Origin: Rhodoferax sp.
GTDB lineage: Bacteria > Pseudomonadota > Gammaproteobacteria > Burkholderiales > Burkholderiaceae_C
Assembly: GCA_030645355.1 (NCBI GenBank)
Contig: JAUSNJ010000163.1
Span: forward strand, 1 to 46,303
Direction: 5' to 3'
DNA length: 46,303 nt
Of this stretch, positions 33,140-40,601 are shown piece after piece (position 1 is the first letter of the stretch; the number at the start of each line of letters is the position of its first letter). The translations under genes were made by a program, and so were the position numbers. Under the pieces are notes generated by a model that did not search any database, was not told the DNA's origin, and was given only the letters and a program-made list of their open reading frames with translations.

Positions 33140-33954
33140 TGCGGCCGGCCCATCATGGCGACGGTGGTGTAGCGCACGGCCACCACGCCATCGACCGACA
33201 GGCGTTCAAATATTTCACGTACATCTGCACATGCTTGCTGCCCCACCGGGGAGTCCTTGTCAGGCATGTAGGAGCGCGAAAACACCAGGCTTTGCAGCGC
33301 GGCCGCGTCCAGGTGGTGGGCGTGCGGCCCGGTCCACTGCCGCGGCACGGTGGCGCCAAAGAAAGCGGAGACGTTGCCACGATCCTCATGCGCAAGCAGC
33401 GCGTCGCGCTTGGGCCCACCATACTTTGCAAACAGGGCGTTCAGCGCGGTGTGCAGCGGATCGGTCAGCACGCGGTCGTTCCAGACCAGTGCCACCTGTC
33501 CGTGGGGTTTCAGCACGCGCAAGAACTCGGCCCGCGCGGCGTCCACGTCAAACCAGTGAAAGGCCTGTGCCGCCGTGATCAGGTTGACCGATGCGTCGGG
33601 CAACGGAATGTGCTCGGCCGACCCGCCAGCGCTGCGGTAGTGCGCAAATTGGCTGAGTGCCTGGTCGGCGGCCGCGCGCATGGCGGCGCTGGGCTCAATG
33701 GCAGTGACGTCATAGCCCTGCGCGAGCAGCCCCTGGGTCAGCAGGCCGGTGCCCGCGCCGATGTCGGCCACGACCGCGTCAGCTTGCAGATCGCAGGCCT
33801 CGCGCAGCGCGTCAAACAGCGCGGCGGGATAGTCGGGGCGCGACGCGACGTAGTCGGCAACTTTGGGGGAGAAAATGGTGCCCACGCCGCCCTGGGGTTG
33901 GTACAGCGCGCGCAGTTGGGCGCCGGTGTCGTTGGTGGAGGACTTGGGGTTCAT
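33136..33954 (-). CDS. SAM-dependent class I methyltransferase
   Basis: This is a 272-residue methyltransferase (Methyltransf_11 type) with SAM motif I VVADIGAGTGLLTQGLLAQG, then VTAIEPSAAM, AEHIPLPDASVNLITAAQAF and LRVLKPHGQVALVWNDR. It is not the histidine methyltransferase EgtD, whose sequence and length differ. It overlaps the senA start by 4 nt, so the two are translationally coupled. The substrate is unknown; modification of a selenoneine-pathway compound is one hypothesis. A 453-nt composite repeat begins 33 nt upstream of its start codon. Confidence 0.85.
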   Translation of the reverse strand: MNPKSSTNDTGAQLRALYQPQGGVGTIFSPKVADYVASRPDYPAALFDALREACDLQADAVVADIGAGTGLLTQGLLAQGYDVTAIEPSAAMRAAADQALSQFAHYRSAGGSAEHIPLPDASVNLITAAQAFHWFDVDAARAEFLRVLKPHGQVALVWNDRVLTDPLHTALNALFAKYGGPKRDALLAHEDRGNVSAFFGATVPRQWTGPHAHHLDAAALQSLVFSRSYMPDKDSPVGQQACADVREIFERLSVDGVVAVRYTTVAMMGRPQ

Positions 33955-33987
33955 GCCCCGAAGTGTGCCGCAATTTTGTGGCCATTT

Positions 33988-34440
33988 TTGTGGCGCACGC
34001 GAGGACTGCGCACGGCGGGTGGCGTGGCAGGCGTTCTCCGGCTCGCGTCGCGGGCGGCCTTGCTTGGGTTGCCACCGTTGTCGCGTTAACGCGGATGTTG
34101 GTTCGCCCGCTCCGTGGCAACCGCAAATGCGGCCTGCGCCCGCCCGCCACACCACCCGCCTTAGGGCGAGGTGTTGGGGAGACTGAGGCGTTGTAAGCCA
34201 AATGGGCCGCTAGCCCTCGTGGATATTGGCTGAATAGCTATGCATTTTGTAGCTATCGACACCACGCACCGCAAGGCTGGTGGGCCGGGTGTCCCTTCGT
34301 CGGCCCCATTCGCGGTTGCGACAAAACAGGCGCCCCAACAACCGCGTTAACGCAGAAACAAATGAGAACCCAAAAATCCCGCCTGCGAGAGTGGGCCAGA
34401 GAAGGGATACCCGGCTCACCGGCCCCGCCAACCCGCCCCG
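33988..34440. repeat. Composite ~450-bp non-coding repeat, copy 1
   Basis: This block recurs at 40123-40556 in the same orientation, with long identical stretches (for example GCAGGCGTTCTCCGGCTCGC and GGGCCGGGTGTCCCTTCGTC). The two halves also resemble each other in inverted orientation around GCGTTAACGC (34083-34092 and 34344-34353). Between them is the small dispersed repeat. Open frames inside are inconsistent between the copies, so it is read as non-coding. It fills the methyltransferase-AKR gap. Confidence 0.8.
34203..34262 (-). repeat. Small dispersed intergenic repeat, copy C
   Basis: The core TAGCCCTCGTG is at 34211-34221, followed by GAATAGCTATG and TTGTAGCTATC. It is the central part of composite repeat copy 1. 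Confidence 0.8.
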
Positions 34441-34465
34441 CCGAATAGAGCCCCAACCAAGTACG

Positions 34466-35344
34466 TCAAATCTGCCCGGTCCAGCCGCTGTCATGCCGCG
34501 CAAACGCGACCTGTAGCTCCGCCACCCACGCAGCGTCCAGCGGCCCCTTGGCAGCCCATTCCAGACTGTGCTGCAGATGGTCGGTCTTGGCCGTGCCAAC
34601 GATGGCCGCGCTCACACCCGGCGCCGCCAGCGCAAAGCGCAGCGAGATCTCGCCCCACTCCAGGCCGCGGTTATCCAGACCCATGGACTGCCAGCGCTTC
34701 CAGTACTCCTCGCAATAGTCGCCCACCGGCTGCACGGCAAAACGCCACGGGTGATTGGCCACGCTGCGCTTGGCGATAAAGCCCTTGCCCGCCATGGCCG
34801 GCAAGGCGGTATGCAGGATGCGCTGGTCGCAGATATTGAGCGATGCCATGAAACCATCAAAGCGGCCACAGGCCACTGCCCAGGCCAGGTCGTCGTTCTC
34901 GCCCGAGTAGGCCATGGCCCGCACCTTGCCCGCGCGTTTTGCGGCTTCCAGTGCGTCTATCACGTCGGTCTGCACCAGCACCGCGCGCGGACAGGAGTGG
35001 AAGTGGGCGATGTCGAGGTGGTCGGTGCGCAGCAGGCGCAGGGCTTGTTCGATGCCGGCGGTGATGCAGGCCCCGGTCCAGTCCGGTATGCCGTCCACGC
35101 CGTAGCCAAGTTTGGTCGACAGCACCACTTCGCTGCGCCGCGTTGCAAGATGGCGCCCGATGCGCTCCTCGGAAATGCCGTAGCTGGGCGCCGTGTCGAA
35201 CAGGTTGACGCCAGCGTCCACCGCGGCGTGCAGCATGCGCCCGACGGCGGCGTCGTCCAGCGTGGCATCGCCAATCTGCGCCGCGCCCATGCCCAGGGGG
35301 TTGAGGAAAAGGTCTGTCTGGCCGTAGCGGCGGGGTGTCGGCAT
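34466..35344 (-). CDS. Aldo/keto reductase
   Basis: This is a 292-residue TIM-barrel oxidoreductase. The catalytic tetrad is recognisable: Asp and Tyr in NLFDTAPSYGISEERIG, Lys in VVLSTKLGYGVD and His in DIAHFHSC. C-terminal NADP-binding residues lie near VSAAIVGTAKTDHL. It resembles fucose/galactose dehydrogenase-like AKRs. It lies 25 nt downstream of the pullulanase on the same strand; the start at 35344 is an ATG giving MPTPRRYGQTDLFLNPLGMG. The physiological substrate is unknown. Confidence 0.88.
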   Translation of the reverse strand: MPTPRRYGQTDLFLNPLGMGAAQIGDATLDDAAVGRMLHAAVDAGVNLFDTAPSYGISEERIGRHLATRRSEVVLSTKLGYGVDGIPDWTGACITAGIEQALRLLRTDHLDIAHFHSCPRAVLVQTDVIDALEAAKRAGKVRAMAYSGENDDLAWAVACGRFDGFMASLNICDQRILHTALPAMAGKGFIAKRSVANHPWRFAVQPVGDYCEEYWKRWQSMGLDNRGLEWGEISLRFALAAPGVSAAIVGTAKTDHLQHSLEWAAKGPLDAAWVAELQVAFARHDSGWTGQI

Positions 35345-35369
35345 AAGAGCTTGGGTTAAAGGATGAAGG

Positions 35370-38183
35370 TCAACGGATGACGTAGACCACGGCGCTGCGC
35401 GCGGGCAGCGTGAAGCGGCCGGTAGTGGTGTCGAACGGGGCGTCGTTGCGCAGGCGCGCATCGGCGGCTGTGTTGGCGGCTTGTACCGGGTGCAACTGGT
35501 AGGACTTGCCGATTTCACTGGGCAGCGTGATGGCTTGCGCCGACTTGTCCACATTCACAAAATACAGCAGTTCCTGGAAGGCGGCGCCGGGGTAGCCGCG
35601 GCCATTCAGATGGCCTACGAGCACGACAGGGTTTTGCGCCGGGCCGGTGTTGGGGAAGCTCAGACGGGCCTGGATGTCGGCGGCCGTGCGCAGGCGAAAC
35701 AGCGTTGAGCTGGCGCGGATTTTCAGCAGGTCCTGGAAGGTGTCGCGGGCCAGTGCAATGTCCCCCGGTGTGGGGCGCAGGGCGGGGTTGGCCAGCAGCG
35801 GGCGCATCAGCGGCCAGCTCTCGCCGTTGTCAGCCTTGGGTGGCAGGCCGGTGCCGAAATAGTTGGTCTGGTAGGTCCAGTCCAGGCGGTTGAACCAGTC
35901 GCCGGAATCAAAGCTGTTGCGGTCCATGGACTTGGAGCGCAGGATTTCGGTACCCGCATGGAAGTAGGCCACGCCCTGGCTGAAGGCGTTGATGGCCAGG
36001 CCCAGCGTCTGCACGCGGGCGCGGTCTTCGGTCGATGTGGCTACTGGCAGCTTGAAGGCGTTGGCATCCCACAGCGTCTGGTTGTCGTGGTTCTCCACGT
36101 AGTTCACCACCTCGGACGGCTGGCTCGCATAGCCCGCGGGTTGCCCGGCGTAGTCGATCTGGGCCAGCGTTTTGCGCTCCCCGGTGTAGGTCTGCAACTC
36201 GAAGCCGCGTATCGATCCGGCCAGGCCCACGCGCACCAGGTCGGCGCTGCGCAGCAGGTCGGTCGGCGTGGCGGTTGAGAGGGCGTTGCGGTCGTAGACT
36301 AAGCCGTTGATATAGCCCTGGTTGCGGATTTGGGCGTCGCCGTTGTCGCCCGCGCTGCCACCGCGCACGGCGTCGCGGCACCGGTCGCTGAAGGTGCCAA
36401 TGCCGCTGCCGTTCAGCGACAGCTGCGAGGCCTGCACAAAGCGCGCGCCATTGGCCACTTCGCCAAAGTTCCAGCCCTCACCGATCAGGTTGACATGGCG
36501 GCCCGTAGCCTTATTGACCCGTTTCTGCAAGGTCTCCATGACGGCGCGCGGCTGGTGCGCCATCAGGTCGAAGCGGAAGGAGTCGATGCGGTAGTGCTTG
36601 GCCCATAGCTCCACCGAGTCCACCATCAGCTTGCCCATCATCCGATTCTCGGTGGCGGTGTTGTCGCAGCAGGTGGAGCGCTCGATCACACCCTGGTCGT
36701 TCAAGCGGTGGTAGTAGCCGGGCACCACGCGGTCCAGCACCGACTGGGCGTGCTGCCCGGCGTTGCTGGTGTGGTTGTAGACCACGTCCATGCCCACGCG
36801 CAAGCCCGCGGCATGCAGGGCCATGACCATCTGGCGCAGCTCTTTCACCCGCGCGGCGCCGTCGTTCGCATCGCTGGCGTAGCTGCCTTCGGGCGCGTTG
36901 AAGTGCAGGGGGTCGTAGCCCCAGTTGAAGCAGTCTGTGGCGGCGCCGGCCGTGGTGGCAGCCTGCGGTGCCTCGCTGTCGCCCTGTGCGGGCGTGGCGA
37001 TGGCGGGCGTGGTGCAAGTTGTCTCGGGCACGCTGGCGATGTCAAAAATGGGCAGCAGGTGCACGTCCGTCATGCCGGCCCTGGACAGCGCCTGCAGGTG
37101 GCGCATGCCGTTGGACTGCGACGCGGTGAACGCCAGGTACTTGCCGCGCTGGGCCGCTGGCACCGTGGCATCGTCAATGGAGAAGTCGCGCACATGCAAT
37201 TCGTAAATCGCCATGTCGGTGGCCGCCTGCACGCGCTGAGGCGCCGTGTGGCTGTCCCAGCCGGCAGGCTTGAGCTGCGGGTCGTTCAGGTCGGTGATAT
37301 AGCTGCGCTGCGAGTCGGCGTTCAGACTCAGTGCATACGGGTCGGTGACGCGGTTGCGCACCAGGCCCACGCCCGGCACCCAGACGTCGACCAGGTAGCT
37401 GTAATAGTGCCCGTGCAAGTTGGCGCCCTGGCGGTAGCGCCAAACGCCCGTGGCCGGGTCAAACCGCAGTGCGGGCGCCGCGGTGGCCGTGCCGCTGGCG
37501 CCATCGAACAGGCAGGCATTGACCCGCTGCGCCGTGGGCGCCCACAGTGCGAGCTGGGTGTGCTTGGGGCTGATGCGCACGCCCAGATCGAGCGCGCGCC
37601 CGGCAGCGGCGTACAGATCGTCCAGGGCACCGGCCGACTGGATGGCAGTGGCGCGCAGCACCAGCCCGGTGGCGTCTTCCTGCACCAGCAGCAACTGCTG
37701 GCGGTGCAGGCTGCGCAACTGTGCGGCGCCGGTGGGTGTCAGCGCGAGCACGGCACCGGGCTTGACGTATTTGAAGCGCTGCGCCACGGCCGTGGGCAGC
37801 TTGGCCTGCCAGGGCTGGAGCGCCAGCGCCCCATTCGATCCGCTGACCCGTTGGCCCACGAGGGCCTGCAACTGGCCGCTGGCCGAGCGGTACAGCACGA
37901 AGCGCCCACCAGTGTCGGCGCCTGGCCATTGCAGCAGTTGGCGGTTGAGCCACACGGCCTGGGGTGCCGATGCAGTGGCTCCGGTGGAGACAGTCGAGGG
38001 CGTGATAGAGCCTGGCGGTGCAGCGCGCAACACGGTCTGGAAGGCGCTCGCGTTGCAGGCGTCCAGCGGGGCGTCGGCCTGCGCGCCGGCCGCCAGGAGG
38101 GCGATGGCGACGCCTGAAACCAGACGCCGGGCGGCAAATCGGCAAGAACTAATACCCAATTTGGGTTGTATTTCAGCAGTCAT
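35370..38183 (-). CDS. pulA: Exported pullulanase-type alpha-1,6-glucosidase (GH13)
   Basis: This is a 937-residue protein with a signal peptide ([15 protein letters not shown]). N-terminal carbohydrate-binding and N2-type domains ([30 protein letters not shown]) precede the GH13 barrel. The catalytic regions are [11 protein letters not shown] (I), [13 protein letters not shown] with the nucleophile Asp (II), [10 protein letters not shown] with the acid/base Glu (III) and [12 protein letters not shown] (IV). It hydrolyses alpha-1,6 branches of starch, pullulan or glycogen in the periplasm or outside. It is divergent from the amylase, with putative shared operators between them. Length and layout agree with the pullulanase-type starch-debranching family. 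Confidence 0.93.
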   Translation of the reverse strand: MTAEIQPKLGISSCRFAARRLVSGVAIALLAAGAQADAPLDACNASAFQTVLRAAPPGSITPSTVSTGATASAPQAVWLNRQLLQWPGADTGGRFVLYRSASGQLQALVGQRVSGSNGALALQPWQAKLPTAVAQRFKYVKPGAVLALTPTGAAQLRSLHRQQLLLVQEDATGLVLRATAIQSAGALDDLYAAAGRALDLGVRISPKHTQLALWAPTAQRVNACLFDGASGTATAAPALRFDPATGVWRYRQGANLHGHYYSYLVDVWVPGVGLVRNRVTDPYALSLNADSQRSYITDLNDPQLKPAGWDSHTAPQRVQAATDMAIYELHVRDFSIDDATVPAAQRGKYLAFTASQSNGMRHLQALSRAGMTDVHLLPIFDIASVPETTCTTPAIATPAQGDSEAPQAATTAGAATDCFNWGYDPLHFNAPEGSYASDANDGAARVKELRQMVMALHAAGLRVGMDVVYNHTSNAGQHAQSVLDRVVPGYYHRLNDQGVIERSTCCDNTATENRMMGKLMVDSVELWAKHYRIDSFRFDLMAHQPRAVMETLQKRVNKATGRHVNLIGEGWNFGEVANGARFVQASQLSLNGSGIGTFSDRCRDAVRGGSAGDNGDAQIRNQGYINGLVYDRNALSTATPTDLLRSADLVRVGLAGSIRGFELQTYTGERKTLAQIDYAGQPAGYASQPSEVVNYVENHDNQTLWDANAFKLPVATSTEDRARVQTLGLAINAFSQGVAYFHAGTEILRSKSMDRNSFDSGDWFNRLDWTYQTNYFGTGLPPKADNGESWPLMRPLLANPALRPTPGDIALARDTFQDLLKIRASSTLFRLRTAADIQARLSFPNTGPAQNPVVLVGHLNGRGYPGAAFQELLYFVNVDKSAQAITLPSEIGKSYQLHPVQAANTAADARLRNDAPFDTTTGRFTLPARSAVVYVIR

Positions 38184-38192
38184 GAATGAAAT

Positions 38193-38250
38193 CGGGCTGT
38201 AGCCCTCGTGAAATATGGAGTTGTAGCTATTAAATATGTAGCAGCTCGGT
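38193..38250 (-). repeat. Small dispersed intergenic repeat, copy D
   Basis: The core TAGCCCTCGTG is at 38200-38210, followed by AAATATGGAGTTGTAGCTAT. It starts 9 nt upstream of the pulA start codon, so it should lie in the pulA 5' leader or promoter. Confidence 0.75.
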
Positions 38251-38317
38251 TCAGGTGCCGCAAAGGTGCATGGATTTCAAGACGGTCATTGACTTCATGC
38301 ACATTGCAGGAATGTAG

Positions 38318-38416
38318 GTAGTATCATTACATGATTGCCCGGAAAGTTTCGATATTTCCATAATAACTGGTAATTTATTTTCGAAATTCGCCTTGCGTTT
38401 AAAGTAGTTTGACTAC
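38318..38416. promoter_or_regulatory. Two GTAGT-N3-A(C/T)TAC palindromes between pulA and the amylase gene
   Basis: GTAGTTTGACTAC (38404-38416) is a perfect 5+3+5 palindrome. GTAGTATCATTAC (38318-38330) is the same pattern with one mismatch. They are 86 nt apart start to start, about eight helical turns, in the divergent promoter region. A LacI-type maltose/glucan regulator binding both sites by looping is a reasonable inference. No such regulator is in the window. Confidence 0.5.
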
Positions 38417-38428
38417 AAAATCATTTTG

Positions 38429-40102
38429 ATGCAAATGAATCCATACACCCTGCGCACAAGCCTCCTTTCGACGCTGCGCCGCGTCACGACCGCTGCCTGG
38501 CTGCTGGCTGGTGTAGGGGCATCGCCACTGGCTTGGGCCGAAGAGGCTGCCAGCGCCAGCGCAGTGTCCAGTACCCGGATCGACATCCACACCGTGCCAG
38601 AAGTGCGCCAGCCCAGCAGCTTGCCCGCCAACTGGCAGCGCGGCGCCTTTATGGAGGTGTTTGTACGCGCCTACCAGGACAGCAATGGCGACGGCGTGGG
38701 CGACCTCAAGGGCCTGACGCAGCGGCTCGACTATTTGAAAGACCTGGGCATCAAGGGCATCTGGCTGATGCCCATCACCACCAGCGCCGATGGTGACCAT
38801 GGCTATGCCACCACCGACTTCCGCGCCATCGACCCGGCCTACGGCACGCTCGACGATTTCGACGAGCTGCTGCGCCAGGCGCACGCCCGGGGCATGGGCG
38901 TGGTCATGGACTACGTGATCAACCACAGCGCCCGCCAGCACGCGATGTTTGCCAGTGCCCTGCAGGGGCCGACCAGTCCGTTTTACGACTGGTTCGTGTG
39001 GGAGAAAGAGCAACCGAAGGGGTGGGACATCTGGGGCAAAAACCCGTGGACCGTGACGCCGCATGGCAGCTACTTCGGCACCTTTGGCCCGCACATGCCC
39101 GATTTCAACTTCAAGAACCCGGCTGTGCTGGCCTACCACCAGAGCAGTCTGCGCTTCTGGTTGAACCGCGGGCTGGACGGCTACCGGCTCGACGCCGTGC
39201 CCCACCTGGTCGAAAACAACGCCAAAGACTGGAACGACCAGCCCGAGAGCCGCGCTTTGACCGGCGAATTGACCAAACTGATCACTGCCTACCCACAGCG
39301 CCATGTGGTGTGCGAGGCCACGGCCAACCCTCAGTTGTATGCCATGCCCCACATTTGTGGCAGTGCCTTTGCGTTCGGGCTGGAGCGCAACATCGTCAAC
39401 GCCGCCAAGGGTGACAAGAAGGCCATCCGCGCGGTGGCGGACTACTTCACCACCGCACCGCAAACCATGGCCACCTTCGTCGCCAACCACGACATGTTTG
39501 CCGGCGCCCGGCTATGGGACCAACTGCGCGGCAACGTCGTGCGCTACAAGTTGGCCGCGGCCTCGTACCTGCTGCAGAGCGGCACGCCCTTCATCTACTA
39601 CGGCGAAGAAATCGGCATGGCCGGCGTCCAGGGCCTGGAAGGCGATGCGCCGCTACGCGCACCGATGAGCTGGACGGCGGACCAACAGGGCGCAGGTTTC
39701 ACTTCCGGCGGCAAACCGTTTCGGCCAATCGCGCCCAACGCCGCGCGCTACAACGTCGCGGCGCATCTGGCCGACCCCCAATCGCTGCTGTCGTTCTACA
39801 AGAGCATGCTCACGCTGCGCAACACCCTGCCGTCATTGGCGAGTGGCAGCTATGACGCGCCGCAGGTGCAGGGCAGGGTGATGGCCTATCGGCGCACGCT
39901 GGGTACCGAGACTACGCTGGTGGTCATCAACTACGGCACCCAGCCTGGCCGCATCGCCTTGAAAACCTTGCCACCGCGTGCGGTGCTGGCACCGGCATAT
40001 CCCGTGGCCGCCAAGACCACCGTTGCGAATGCCCGAGGCGCTGCTGGCTTGGTTGTGCCAGCGCAGTCAGTGCGGGTCTACACCTTGCGGGCTGGGGCTT
40101 GA
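38429..40102 (+). CDS. Exported alpha-amylase/alpha-glucosidase (GH13)
   Basis: This is a 557-residue protein (555 if 38435 is the start) with a signal peptide (TTAAWLLAGVGASPLAWA). The GH13 regions are VVMDYVINHSA (I), GLDGYRLDAVPHL with the nucleophile Asp (II), VVCEATANP with the acid/base Glu (III) and TFVANHDM (IV). After the barrel is FIYYGEEIGMAG and an all-beta C-terminal domain. It is likely a periplasmic oligo-alpha-glucan hydrolase. No Shine-Dalgarno is obvious before either ATG. It diverges from the pullulanase. GH31 follows after a repeat of about 430 nt. Confidence 0.9.
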   Translation: MQMNPYTLRTSLLSTLRRVTTAAWLLAGVGASPLAWAEEAASASAVSSTRIDIHTVPEVRQPSSLPANWQRGAFMEVFVRAYQDSNGDGVGDLKGLTQRLDYLKDLGIKGIWLMPITTSADGDHGYATTDFRAIDPAYGTLDDFDELLRQAHARGMGVVMDYVINHSARQHAMFASALQGPTSPFYDWFVWEKEQPKGWDIWGKNPWTVTPHGSYFGTFGPHMPDFNFKNPAVLAYHQSSLRFWLNRGLDGYRLDAVPHLVENNAKDWNDQPESRALTGELTKLITAYPQRHVVCEATANPQLYAMPHICGSAFAFGLERNIVNAAKGDKKAIRAVADYFTTAPQTMATFVANHDMFAGARLWDQLRGNVVRYKLAAASYLLQSGTPFIYYGEEIGMAGVQGLEGDAPLRAPMSWTADQQGAGFTSGGKPFRPIAPNAARYNVAAHLADPQSLLSFYKSMLTLRNTLPSLASGSYDAPQVQGRVMAYRRTLGTETTLVVINYGTQPGRIALKTLPPRAVLAPAYPVAAKTTVANARGAAGLVVPAQSVRVYTLRAGA

Positions 40103-40122
40103 TTTCGGTGTCACTCGATTCG

Positions 40123-40556
40123 TTGTGGCGCACGAAGGACTGCGCGCGGCGGGCGACGTGGCAGGCGTTCTCCGGCTCGCGTCGCGGGCGGCCTTGCGTG
40201 GGTTGCCAAGGTTGCTGCGTCAACACGTGTGTTGGTAGGCCTGCTCTGTGGCAACCGCAAATGCGGCCTGCGCCCGCCCGCCACGCCACCCGCCTTTGGC
40301 GAAGAGGTTCGGAGACAAATTCACCTCTAGCCCTCGTGGAATGGCCATATGCAGCTATGTATTTTGTAGCATTCAAAACCACGTACCGCCAGGTCGGTGG
40401 GCCGGGTGTCCCTTCGTCGGCCCCATTCGTGGTTGCTGCAGAAGCGGCGCCCCAACAACCCCGTTAACGCAGTAACCCAAGAGAACCCAAGACCACCGCC
40501 CGCGAGCGTGGGCCAGAGAAGGGATACCCGGCCCGCCGACCCCGCCAACCCGCCCC
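40123..40556. repeat. Composite ~430-bp non-coding repeat, copy 2
   Basis: This is a direct-orientation copy of 33988-34440, with about four fifths of bases alike by eye. The left GCGTTAACGC is degraded (GCGTCAACAC) and the right one reads CCGTTAACGC. It occupies almost all of the amylase-GH31 gap. The pair sits on either side of the AKR-pulA-amylase block. Confidence 0.8.
40326..40385 (-). repeat. Small dispersed intergenic repeat, copy E
   Basis: The core TAGCCCTCGTG is at 40328-40338, followed by GCAGCTATG and TTGTAGCATTC. It is the central part of composite repeat copy 2. Confidence 0.8.
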
Positions 40557-40601
40557 ACCTGAATTGCCTGAAACAACCCCTCTGCCGCTAACACCACCAC
40601 C

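Noticed and set aside
33136..33954. The methyltransferase as EgtD (histidine methyltransferase)
   Set aside because: The sequence is an ordinary Methyltransf_11 type; the EgtD-specific length and motifs are not seen.
33863..34201. Short open frames in composite repeat copy 1 and the matching ones in copy 2 (39978-40467)
   Set aside because: Frames and lengths are not preserved between the two copies, and the peptides show Arg/Cys/Trp-rich out-of-frame character.
36708..38117. A 469-codon plus-strand open frame opposite pulA
   Set aside because: It is a shadow of the pullulanase; it has no family motifs and no ribosome binding site.
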